A stretch of DNA of 64,000 nt from Pseudevernia furfuracea (lineage: Eukaryota > Ascomycota > Lecanoromycetes > Lecanorales > Parmeliaceae), in contig JAIUPT010000017.1 of NCBI GenBank assembly GCA_022315425.1, positions 248,001-312,000 on the forward strand, in the 5' to 3' direction. The notes under the pieces are model-generated. The model was given only the letters and a program-made list of their open reading frames with translations. It made no database searches and had not been told where the DNA came from. The translations under genes were made by a program, and so were the position numbers. Of the stretch, positions 11,592 through 20,420 are shown piece by piece; the stretch's first letter is position 1, and each line of letters opens with the position of its first letter.

Positions 11592-12440
11592 ATGGCTTCC
11601 TCATCAAAGCCGGTCTTTGTTCTTGTTCCTGGCGCCGCACAGACCCCTTCACACTACGGCTATCTGCAACATCTTCTCATGAGTCAAGGCTACGGCGCCT
11701 TGTCTGCGCTACTTCCGACCGTCGGTACCAGTGCCCCCGTCACCGCCGAAGACGATGCAGAATATATTCGTTCGCGTATGCTTCTGCCGGTGTTGGATCT
11801 TGAGAAGCATAATGTGATTATGATCTCGCATTCGTATAGTGGTATGCCTGCGAGTGCCGCTGCCCGAGGCTTGGGCAAGGCCGATCGTGTCGCAGAGGGC
11901 AAGACGACCTCTGTTCTGGGTCGGATCTTTATCGCCTCCATCTTACCGCGAGGAGGAGATGGGAAGGACGTCGTCGCGACGTTTGGTGAGAAACCGCCGC
12001 CTCACATCCATGTTGATGTACGTGAAATGAAACCGTCGCTATCTGTTAGTTGTTTGCAGCCTTTGGCGCTGACCAGACTCTTGAAAAAACAGGGAAACCT
12101 ACTCAAATGCGCTGATCCAAAGCCGCCATTGTATAAAGACGTTACGCCAGTCCTAGCCGATGCCGCCGTAATATCGGCCATCAGTCATGGCTTGACTTCA
12201 TTTACGAGTCCATGTCCTCCTGCTACTTGGGACGCGGAGGCTTTTAAGGGCCGTTGCGCCTACATCCGAACTCTCAATAATCAAGCCATTCCTTATGAGG
12301 TCCAGAATATGATGCTTCAGGGGACTGGTCAGGAATGGATCACTAGGGACATAGAGACTGGACACAGCCCGCAATTCGCGGCACCAGAGAAACTGAGCAG
12401 CATTATTCTGGAGCTGGCGAAGCAGTTTGAAGCAATGTGA
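11592..12440 (+). CDS. Alpha/beta hydrolase-fold protein
   Basis: The continuous frame encodes 282 residues, but 12018-12092 looks like a 75-nt intron that happens to be in frame: donor GTACGT, branch GCTGACC, acceptor AACAG. The residues it encodes (about 143-167) interrupt the family pattern; removing it gives 257 residues reading VDGNLLKCADP. The fold is indicated by an N-terminal VFVLVPGA oxyanion-hole strand, a nucleophile elbow ISHSYSG (Ser81; the usual GxSxG is SxSxS here) and a late His in ETGHSP. An Asn stands near where related proteins often have the acidic residue, so activity needs testing. It sits at the edge of the peptide/UstYa island and could be a cluster hydrolase or an unrelated neighbour. 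The family includes esterases and AB-hydrolase-1 enzymes; substrate unknown. Confidence 0.8.
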   Translation: MASSSKPVFVLVPGAAQTPSHYGYLQHLLMSQGYGALSALLPTVGTSAPVTAEDDAEYIRSRMLLPVLDLEKHNVIMISHSYSGMPASAAARGLGKADRVAEGKTTSVLGRIFIASILPRGGDGKDVVATFGEKPPPHIHVDVREMKPSLSVSCLQPLALTRLLKKQGNLLKCADPKPPLYKDVTPVLADAAVISAISHGLTSFTSPCPPATWDAEAFKGRCAYIRTLNNQAIPYEVQNMMLQGTGQEWITRDIETGHSPQFAAPEKLSSIILELAKQFEAM

Positions 12441-12712
12441 TTAGCGGCTTGATTTGGTTCTATTCATAGCAAAGACAAATATCAAATGTATGAAGACATC
12501 AGGGTTTTGTTGTAGCCACTTGAACGCACACGGCAAACATATCGCCAGCACTCCCGTCCTATCTGAGCCTCCTCAATTTAGAGATGCAGTTAAACCATCG
12601 CCCCCGGAGATCTTCTTGGGAGCTCGACCTCATCTGTAGTGCTCACATCGGATAATTCCCATTGCGCACGAGGTGTGGCGCTCTTGTCTTGGTGAGGCTC
12701 GTGCAAAACTTC

Positions 12713-13881
12713 CTACGCGTGTTTCCTGTTGCCCGAGATAGAATCAACTTGAGTTGGGCTTGCTGAGAGCGACTTCACCGACAGCTTTGAGAGACGAGAA
12801 CGAAGAGATCGAAAAAGACTTCGCAGGCCATTGTCGGCTCGGTAGAGCGGGCCAAAGTTTAACAAACAGCCTGTCATAATGAAGACAGGCGGCTCAATAC
12901 ATGCCAGAGAGAGTTATATATGAACGGCACTGCGAACATGAGTATTTCATTTTTGTCAATCATTCGATCATACCTTGGAAAAAACTAGTAGGGGTTTCGG
13001 GAACCTTGATATACTGTATAGCGTAGTATAGACGGAAAAGGGAGGCAATAACACAACTAGGGACATCATCAGTACAGTATAGATCGTGCGGAGGCTTTTC
13101 TAACTTACACGCTCCCAAAGCTGAACACAGTTGACAGTATGAGCTTACGGTGAGTATCCATTTGCAGGCTTCGGAGAGCTGCTAGCGGCAAACACAGAGT
13201 GAATAGATCGAGCAGGGTGTTGACGGCCACAAACGTGATTAGAATAGCCGAAATATTGATGTTGTACGGGGCTTCCGGATTCCATTGGTTATAGACAGGC
13301 CATTTGGAAAACATGACCGACTGGGACGAGATCAGTCGCATGCGCTACTTGAGACAAGGTTTGCGTACTAATAAGACGGCGAGAGTAAAGGATGTAACAA
13401 GACCGATAAGAATATTGTTACTCCGGAGAAAACCACGCGTGACAAAGATGCGCCTGTAGAATAGCAGTAGAGAAACCTTGACGAAGCCCATGGCGGCTAT
13501 CTGGGCATTTTCCGCCGCGAAATTTGCCTGAGTCGGATCAACCCTTGCTTGGGCGAAGTAGGAGCATGGAACTAGCCTTCAAAGCAAATACTATTGCATT
13601 TATACTAGGAACGTATGACGGGTCGCCAACTCCGGTGGTCGCTGCAGTATAATCGGTCAGAATGCTTATACCCGTGGAAAGAATCTAAGGCATGATCAGC
13701 GTATGAAGGGCAATCCGAGAATCTCGATTTGTACCAAGGTTATAATGATGCAATAATCGTCGCCGCCGAATGGAAGCTTTTGTAGCTTTCGACAATAAAG
13801 ACGCAGAGCGACGACGGCTATAGCCAAAACGTCGAGAACGACGATCACAGTAACGATTATGGTCGCAGCTTCATTCAACAT
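12713..13881 (-). pseudogene. Rhodopsin-domain (PF20684-like) membrane protein, probable frameshift
   Basis: Six exons can be read on the minus strand: 13881-13735, 13684-13606, 13547-13369, 13320-13109, 13056-12974 and 12929-12713. The product has the fungal SAT4/rhodopsin-domain pattern: an N-terminal helix after NEAATIIV, then GGDDYC, KVSLLLFYRRIF, a WNPEAPYNIN loop, ILITFVAVNTLLDLFTLCLPLAALR, FSFGSVCVIASLFRLYY and the C-terminal IEPPVFIMTGCLLNFGPLYR block. Five introns keep frame, but in the last exon NSLW and IEPPVF lie in different frames; a one-base loss around 12899-12906 breaks the protein about 70 residues before its natural end. A sequencing error or an unseen splice could also explain this. 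These seven-helix proteins recur beside fungal metabolite clusters and effectors; their job is unknown. Confidence 0.68.
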
Positions 13882-15434
13882 TTTCGATTATCTGTGAAAG
13901 CGATGTCGAAAAGCGGATGAAGAACTGCTGATATCGTTCGACACATGTTAAATATTCTGACCCGTCGACGTTCTGCTAACACCCGGTGATTGACGATGCG
14001 CTTGAGCCACAGCCCGCCTCGTCAATACGACGCTGGACGCTGAGGAGAAATCGCCCTAGAGCTGCAGAGTTAGAGGCCTCATTCTCAAATCACCAGTCAA
14101 CTCGATAGATGCTCAGCACTCGAAAGTAGCTCTAGGTCGAAGAATAAATCCTGAGATCATGTAGGATTCAAGGCGTGCGAGGCTGACAGAGTCTGTTAGC
14201 CTTTTGATGACTATACAGTGATTTAGCCTTAGATGAGGTGAACGGGACGGGTTTAACGATCCGATTCAGGCGTAGAAATTAGTTGTCGCATTAAATGTCT
14301 AATTATTCAACTGGACAGTCGATGATAAGATCTTAATTCGCACGTGACAAATGACTCAACTGGGCAACATGAGGCTATACAGAACTCGTAGATGTGATTG
14401 GGCCGTCCAACGCCAGGATTCTGAGCCAACAGAGGCCTGAGCAGGCGTGTTCTCGTACCCCAGCGCTAGAAAAACTCCCATGCTTGTAGAAGCATAGACC
14501 TGGAGTGAAAAACGAAGCTATATACATGTAGAAACGCCGTGAATACATGTAAAACCAGGTGTGGGTGGGCGGGACGAAAGAATGCTATTGCTCTGAAAGA
14601 GATCAATTCGAATGAAGAGCCAAACGCAGGTGGAATGCAGCTACTTATGCTGCTCCCAAATGAGACCTGTCCCCTGCAAAGGACACGTCTACCAAATCCA
14701 TAAATAGCATGCAACCAACATGCTATACGCGAGTGCGAGATTAAGGCCCACTAACCCCCTGTCAAGCCGGGTCTAATTATTCAACTGGACAGTCGATGAT
14801 AAGATCTTATATATATTTTAACCTATCTATTCTAATTTCTTTATCGGATATGTTTTCTGTCTTTCTAATTATAAATAGATATTAAGAAAATTCTGCGAAA
14901 GCACGAATTCGACTATTTCAATAATACTCTATATGAAGGAGAAAAGTAACATAACAAAAAACTGTTCGTGAGGGACTATTCGCAGACGAGTTACTGTCTC
15001 TCCACCATTCTTGCTATATCCGAACATGCAATGTCACGCTCATATCGCGTGTGACTGTGATTAATGCTTCATTATGTAGGATCATCATTTAGGATCATCA
15101 TGTAACATCATCACATGCAGTCAATTTTCTGCTCTGCATTACTCTACGGTATCTTTGACAACATGCATCGCTAATTGTTTTCGTAGATGTATACTTCTTC
15201 CCGAACTTTTCACTCCTCCGCCTTGGAGAAGGCCCTTTACACGTACTTCAGACGCCTACAAGCTGAAGGTGAAGTGGGCTTCCTAAGTCAATTACAAAAT
15301 CGAAAGCGCCGAGGCTGATCAAAATGAAATCGAAAAAGGACGCACCTCGCCGGAGACAGAAAAGCCTGCACCCACCACTTCAAGCAATCCTCCTATCTCA
15401 TTATTTGAAATAATAACTGTTAGCAATACCCCCT
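13882..15434. other. Intergenic region containing a 39-bp direct-repeat pair
   Basis: About 1.55 kb without a convincing gene. Apart from the repeat unit at 14297-14809 (annotated separately), the rest is moderately AT-rich with no conserved exon or RNA gene recognised. An 82-codon minus frame (14466-14714) lies entirely inside the repeat. Confidence 0.5.
14297..14809. repeat. 435-bp repeat unit flanked by 39-bp direct repeats
   Basis: An identical 39-bp sequence (begins GTCTAATTATTCAACTGGAC) occurs at 14297-14335 and 14771-14809. The ~435 bp between starts near TTAATTCGCACGT and is G+C-balanced. A heavily C-to-T mutated copy of the interior lies at 20091-20420 and a third diverged copy at about 63030-63240. 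A TACATGTA-containing stretch near 14523-14552 looks tandemly duplicated in this copy only. Could be a small LTR-like or other non-autonomous element. Confidence 0.65.
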
Positions 15435-15866
15435 TCACATATCATTCGCTGCGGTAAAAGTTGCGATTTCCGCCATTGTCTCTGTATATTGTCGCACGGA
15501 GCGAAAGATTCTAGCTTTCAATGGCAAGTTGTGATACTTGATTTTGGGCGTGCAGGCTTTTCTGTCACCCGCGATCGTACCTATTAGGAACATTGAGGTT
15601 CCTTGAGGACCTGGCATCTGTGCTAACGGTGGGTTACTGTAGGTAGTCAATCCCGGAAAAGTAGTGTCCACTGGGCGTGTTGAGGACACTTCTTGAATCA
15701 AGGCCAACGCTAGCCCTGATGATTTGGCAATGCGGCACCACGACAGGTCTTTCGAAAAGATCCACTTCCCAATTCCTACACGTAAGCTTGCATCTGAACA
15801 CTGCCAACTACGCCAACACTGGATACTGCACACCATGGGCCGGAAGACGTTCGCAAGAGAACGCAC
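15435..15866 (-). CDS. Hypothetical protein, 143 codons, doubtful
   Basis: An open frame without introns in a G+C-balanced stretch. The translation has no signal peptide, membrane segment or family motif that I recognise, and overlapping plus-strand frames (15677-15874 and 15724-15966) are also open, so it may be chance. It lies between the rhodopsin-domain remnant and the repeat-peptide precursor. Confidence 0.2.
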   Translation of the reverse strand: MRSLANVFRPMVCSIQCWRSWQCSDASLRVGIGKWIFSKDLSWCRIAKSSGLALALIQEVSSTRPVDTTFPGLTTYSNPPLAQMPGPQGTSMFLIGTIAGDRKACTPKIKYHNLPLKARIFRSVRQYTETMAEIATFTAANDM

Positions 15867-16139
15867 GAGCTTGAGACTGCTTCTAGTAGCTGTAGTACTC
15901 TATAAAGTGTTCTTATGCAAGACGATGAATGCCATAGCTGTCACGAACCACATCCATTGCGGCTAGCTTAAGGCTAGTCAGCCGTTCGAGCTGAAAGGGG
16001 CGACATCCACATCGTAAGCGCCTGGTCCGACATGAGTTAGCTGCTTGCCACCCTCCTCCACTTGCTAGCTACCACATTACTCCCTGGCGCCGGCCGTCCA
16101 AACAATATTCGGTACGGCCCTCGCAAAGAAGGCCCCTCA
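15867..16139. other. Spacer downstream of the precursor gene
   Basis: Probably holds the 3' UTR of the minus-strand precursor. No coding exon recognised. Confidence 0.35.
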
Positions 16140-16526
16140 CTAGGTAGCTTCATACGTCGCGAAGCGAGAGTTGATCACAGGTTCCTTCGCGGCATCGTCT
16201 CTCTTCTCCTTCGTTCCGTAGGTCGCGAAGCGAGAGTTGATGACGGCTTCTTTCGCGGCATCATCTCTCTTCTCCTCCGTTCCGTAGGTCGCGAAGCGAG
16301 AGTTGATGACGGCTTTCTCGGTATCGGCGTCTCTTTTCTCAGCCTCGTAGTTCGCATAGCGTGAATTGATCACTGCGTTCTTCTCATCGGCGGCATCTCG
16401 TGGCTTGATCTCGTATGTCGCGAAGCGAGAGTTGATCACAGCTTTTCTTTGGACGTCTTGTGAGACAGGAGCAGCGACCGTGGCGCCCACAAGGGAGGCC
16501 ATGAGAAGCAGAGTATTGAATTGCAT
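16140..16526 (-). CDS. Secreted five-repeat Kex2-processed precursor peptide (dikaritin/KEP type)
   Basis: Intronless, 128 residues. Residues 1-19 form a signal peptide (hydrophobic LLLMASLVGA, then TVAA as a likely cleavage site). The remainder is five tandem units of 21-22 residues (starting at A29, A51, A72, A94 and P116), each opening with VINSR[FY]A[TN]Y. Three units end in EKR (Lys-Arg at 64-65, 86-87, 108-109), the dibasic site of the Golgi protease Kex2; the spacers (DDAAKE, DADTEK) are acidic, with Ala-containing dipeptides typical of STE13-like trimming. Unit 1 ends KPR instead of KR and the last unit runs into the stop. This is the hallmark of fungal RiPP precursors such as UstA, PhomA and the asperipin precursor, whose Tyr-containing cores are macrocyclised by UstYa-family enzymes; a UstYa gene is divergently adjacent. 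The core is not one I recognise. DNA repeats have a period of about 63-66 bp. A non-cyclised secreted repeat peptide remains possible. Confidence 0.85.
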   Translation of the reverse strand: MQFNTLLLMASLVGATVAAPVSQDVQRKAVINSRFATYEIKPRDAADEKNAVINSRYANYEAEKRDADTEKAVINSRFATYGTEEKRDDAAKEAVINSRFATYGTKEKRDDAAKEPVINSRFATYEAT

Positions 16527-17154
16527 GATGGCTCAAGGAGATTCTCAAGGAATCGATCGGAATTTGGAGAGATTGTTTGGGCTGGATTTGAAAGGGGTTC
16601 TGGGTTGAACGTGGAGATGGAATTGCTATGAGAGGAAAGTCTGTTGAGGAAACAGGCAGCCCTTAATACTTTATCAGTCAAACTCGAGCGTAGTAAAGTT
16701 CGAACTACATTCTTTCTGATTGGGGGAGGAGGAGTGGTGGAGGCTTTTTCACGGTGCATACAACAGCTTACCTGCATCATCTCCACGTAAGACACATACG
16801 AAAAGAGGAACATTATGCCCCACTGATTTCGTAATTTACCCTGCATCTGATCGTCTTCTTTAGGACTATGCCGTGAGAGATTTTTCGCGATTGGATGTCA
16901 GAAAATGACAGCGCACCATCCTGAGCAGACCTTGACTTGATGCACCTCCACTGCTGATCAGAGTCCCCTTTCGGCTGCCATGCCGATGCACCTCAAGCTG
17001 CGCCGATTCCCACAGGTCCGTACCCCACTGACCATTCCTCCATGGGCAGGTGCTTCACACATGGGGGAGTGAGATCATACGTATATCATTTTGTCAAAGC
17101 GGCCGATGAAACTGAAATCTCCATCTCGTCCTCCGACTACTCCCCACCCTTCAC
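16527..17154. promoter_or_regulatory. Shared divergent promoter of precursor and UstYa genes
   Basis: 628 bp separate the two start codons, suggesting co-regulation. Inside lies the inverted repeat TCGGC-N6-GCCGA (16971-16986), i.e. CGG-N8-CCG, the shape bound by Zn2Cys6 regulators. GATGCACCTC occurs twice (16939-16948 and 16985-16994), the second overlapping the palindrome. No regulator gene is present nearby. Confidence 0.45.
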
Positions 17155-18241
17155 ATGTTTCTGCCCAAGCTCCAAGCTTTTCCTCTCCGTAACATGTATT
17201 CAAGGGACAGGCTTTCTAAAGAGAAGCTTCTCGGGGAAGAGACGACGGTGTATGATAACGACATTCTAGGCGATAGCTCGAAACGCCGCTGGAAACATCA
17301 TACATACCTCTGGGGCTTCCAGTTGACCTTATTGCTGATCTCATTATCCACCCTTCTAACTACCTTCTTCTACCGGAACTCTACGCAGCGATGCAATTGC
17401 GAGGATCACATGCCAATGTACTCGCCCGCTCTGGAAGCCGTTCGAAACACCGGCCGCATGCAGCGCTTCGACGGTAGCTTCGCGACGCCCAATGCATTCA
17501 AAGGCACGCCGAGCCCAGACATCGATGCTGCGTGGGCCAATATCACCTATAAAAATGGTATCCATTGTTCCACGGTCGCATTTGGCCTTTCCGCTAACTA
17601 CGGTAGGAGGCGTCATCAATATATCCGAGGAGACGCTGCACGCCGTCAATGCTTCAGACGAATTCTCGGTCAAGCTGGCACCAGAGATCGGCGGCGGCTA
17701 CATGGCTTCCGTGGAGGCACTGCATCAGCTACACTGCCTGAATATGCTACGGCAGGCAACTTACGAGGACTACTACCGGGACAAGGCGGAGCCATGGCAG
17801 GATAGCCAGCAGACGCTGCGCTATCATCTTGGTGAGGCTTCACAAGTGGCCCGAGTTGGTAACGATACTGATAAAGAAGCAGATCATTGTATCGACAATC
17901 TGCGCCAGAAGGTAGGCTTTTCCCAAAGACGAGGCTGAGAAGGGGAGGGTTTCTAACGAGGTGCAGTTGATGTGCGATGCGGATGCGGGAATTCTGACTT
18001 ATGTCTGGGTCAAAGGCTATCCGATGCCTTTCCCAGACTTCAGCGTGTGAGTCTTTGTGGCTGTCGTGCAACAAGCCTGGAAGTTAGGTCTTAGCTAATA
18101 CCTTTCATTCCTTGCAGGCAACACAAGTGTCGGCGATTCGACGCATTGAAGGACTGGGTGATCGAGCATCAGACGTATACTTCCGAGACGCATGGGATCA
18201 TGCGAGTGCCGGGGGCCCAAGAGCTTGACGTTCCGCCCTAG
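17155..18241 (+). CDS. UstYa-family (DUF3328) oxidase
   Basis: Five predicted exons: 17155-17557, 17607-17831, 17883-17911, 17967-18046 and 18118-18241; 286 residues. A short basic N-terminal tail precedes one membrane helix at about 51-73, then a lumenal domain. Both diagnostic HxxHC motifs are present: HQLHC at 174-178 and HLDHC at 208-212; the second is assembled across an intron, which supports the splice model. The C-terminus (YPMPFPDF, then HKCRRFDALKDWV) is standard for DUF3328. UstYa-type proteins catalyse oxidative ring closure and other oxidations on ribosomal peptides (ustiloxin, asperipin, phomopsin) and also act in cyclochlorotine-type pathways. Head-to-head with the repeat precursor, it is the obvious cyclase for it. 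An alternative start at Met14 would not affect the domain. Family call is firm; the substrate is inferred from position. Confidence 0.9.
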
Positions 18242-18555
18242 ATGTACCTGGGTTCTTGGCTAAGCAGCCGGCCTTTTTATATAGAGACCAAATGTATGAC
18301 CAGCTTTCATCAACACTGTCCTTCAGCCAGTTGTAAATGTTGTGATTTGTGTCATCAATTAGACTTTGAGCTGGGTTTTGAGGACCTGAATCTTGGTTTC
18401 ATGCTCCAATGCTACTCGGCTCATCTACGATGACCTCTGCCACAACTAGTCTGACCGCATCATCACAAAGATAGGAAGATAGATGTGCCCAGGTTCCCGC
18501 CGCAGTAGACAAGTATTCAACAAGACTCTTGTGTGAAGATACTTTACAGTTGGTC
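18242..18555. other. Convergent 3' spacer between UstYa and methyltransferase
   Basis: 314 bp between two converging genes, presumably both 3' UTRs. Nothing else recognised. Confidence 0.5.
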
Positions 18556-19648
18556 CTACAGAGGCGTTGACTTCTGCGCAATCATTTGCGGGAAGACACC
18601 GCCCATCTTGATTTTGTCGGACATGCGGGCTTTGTCGATAAAATCCATCAGCCTCTGTATTTCGGTCAAATCGCTTTGGTCCGTGCCACCCTCTGTATCC
18701 CGTGGCTCTTCGGGTGCCTGTGACTTCTTGCGAATCAGGGAAGCGGCTAAAAGAAGTTTCATTGATTCCAGCACTATTTCGGAGAAGCGTTCGTTCAAGG
18801 AGGCATCTTGAAACGGCGAAGAGTTGCTGATTCCCCCAGGAAGTAGATTGAAATTGATAATTGTCATGGCGTCTCCACTAGTACAAGCCTGAGAGACATC
18901 CGCCCCTGCATTTGGGAATAGAAGTTGTCGGAGCATGAAATGCGGAAGGCTAAGCCGGTATCAGCTCGGAGCTACTCTATGATAAGCTAGACGCGAGAAG
19001 ATAAGACTCACTATGAAACGAGATCACGCTCCTGCCGCTCAGTATTGATGGTGTCTAGTGCTTCTGAGATCTCCGTCGAGTCCGGATACGCTCTGAAAAG
19101 CCGGGCCTCTGTCTCAAGCCACTGCAGATATCCAGCGGGCTCTACGGCAGGTTAGCCAAACGTTCTTCCACCGGCAAAACTTCCGTCTGACTTAAAAGAT
19201 GGATTGCATTTTCGACCAAGCGAGAGAAGGCTTTTCTAGGCAACGCGTACGCAAGCCCGCGAATGTTGACAAGATCAAATTTGCCGATGTACCTGGCGTC
19301 GAAAGGTTTGGTGCAGTCGTGCTTGACCAGCTGTACACCCGGAGCTGGATTTGGGTTAAAAGCGTGAGCGTTCATGTCGAAGCCAACAAGTAAGGCAGAA
19401 TCATCCCTGCTTGCATGCCCACCAGCAAGAAATGTGTTTGCTACATCGTCTAGCCAGACACCAGTACCGCAGCCCAAGTCAGCAATGGCACTTCCTGAAT
19501 TCAAAGTATGAATGGATGGGTGAATCAGTAAACCATTCAGAATCGCATGCTTGATCACTTCGTGTTGCGAATTAAGACGACGGTCTTCTTCAACATCGTC
19601 TCGGCGATACGAAAGAAGATAGGGTTGTTGGTCATGGCTGGAGGTCAT
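18556..19648 (-). CDS. Class I SAM-dependent methyltransferase
   Basis: Three predicted exons, 19648-19192, 19141-19012 and 18949-18556, give 326 residues. Motif I, ADLGCGTG, is at about 56-63, followed by LLVGFDMN (motif II acidic residue), a KHDCTKPF segment and FDLVNIRGL (post-motif region). The first splice junction restores LLKPAGYLQW, the family's characteristic strand, so the intron with donor GTCAGA is well supported. The pattern resembles the large fungal LaeA/UMTA-like group, whose members methylate small molecules or act in regulation. It converges on the UstYa gene, 314 bp away, so it is a candidate tailoring enzyme (N- or O-methylation of the processed peptide, as ustiloxin- and phomopsin-type clusters also contain). 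No nuclear-localisation signal is obvious. Role is inferred from position. Confidence 0.85.
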
Positions 19649-20090
19649 CTTGATCGGATGGCTGTCGTTTTAATTTTGGACTCAGGGTTCGGTTGTTTAC
19701 CAGACATTCTTTCCGTAGGCTAGATATATGCAAGCGGCACACGCAAACTCTAGTATCTGTCTGCAGGCAGCGCCGCAATACACAGAATCAGCGCTCCTCG
19801 GTTGAATGACTGCAATAACGATTGAAAAAAAGAAGAGGGTAGGAAGGATGGCGTCAGTGTCTAGTGCTGTCAGGACCGATACAAAGTTGTAATTATGTAG
19901 GTGTATTGATACTGTAAGACAACTAGCTAGAGAGCAACTGTGTATAGATGGGGAGGCAATGTGAGAACTAAAACTTAAATAGGAGTGTCTACTGCTACTA
20001 AGCATAGATATCCTCGAAGCCAGCTTTTTTAGCTGCGTTACTAATACCTAGAACCTCCTTCGAAAAAGCGCTAACCCTTAGTTAGTGTCC
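19649..20090. repeat. Upstream region of methyltransferase with a diverged LTR-like stretch
   Basis: Contains the methyltransferase promoter. Bases ~19900-19960 (for example GAGCAACT followed by GGGAGGCAA) loosely resemble the middle of the solo LTR at 49771-49962, suggesting an older diverged LTR fragment. The 102-codon minus frame at 19697-20005 lies in this stretch and is not called a gene. Confidence 0.35.
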
Positions 20091-20420
20091 TTAATTCGCA
20101 CGTAATAAATAAAACAAATCGATAAAATAATAAGACTATAATATAGAACTCGTAGATATAAATTAAATCGTTTATCGTTAAGATTCTAAGTTAATAGAGA
20201 TCTAATTAAACGTATTTTATATTATAGCGTTAGAAAACTCTTATACTTATAGAGATATAGATTTAAAGTAAAAAGTAAAGTTATATATAAATATAATAGA
20301 GATAAACGAGCGAGATAAAAGAATACTATTATTTTAAAAAAGATTAATTCGAGTAAATAGTTAAACGTAATATATTATAATAGAGTTAGAATATAAGTAG
20401 AAAAATAATAATATAAGAAG
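20091..20420. repeat. RIP-mutated copy of the 14.3-kb repeat
   Basis: Starts TTAATTCGCACGT exactly as the copy at 14333 and follows it collinearly, with most differences C-to-T or G-to-A (for example GATGTGATTGGGCCG has become GATATAAATTAAATCG). It lacks the ~35-bp duplicated TACATGTA stretch of the intact copy. Confidence 0.65.

Noticed and set aside
16140..16526. Treating the precursor repeats as a plain minisatellite
   Set aside because: Repeat period is in codons, keeps the frame, preserves Lys-Arg sites and follows a signal peptide, beside a UstYa gene.
16366..16846. Frames overlapping the precursor (plus 16366-16608, minus 16436-16846)
   Set aside because: They are other-frame readings of the repeat gene and its upstream region; the precursor frame has the signal peptide and dibasic-site logic.
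17356..18074. Minus-strand frames across the UstYa gene
   Set aside because: Antisense shadows of exons that carry the HxxHC motifs on the plus strand.
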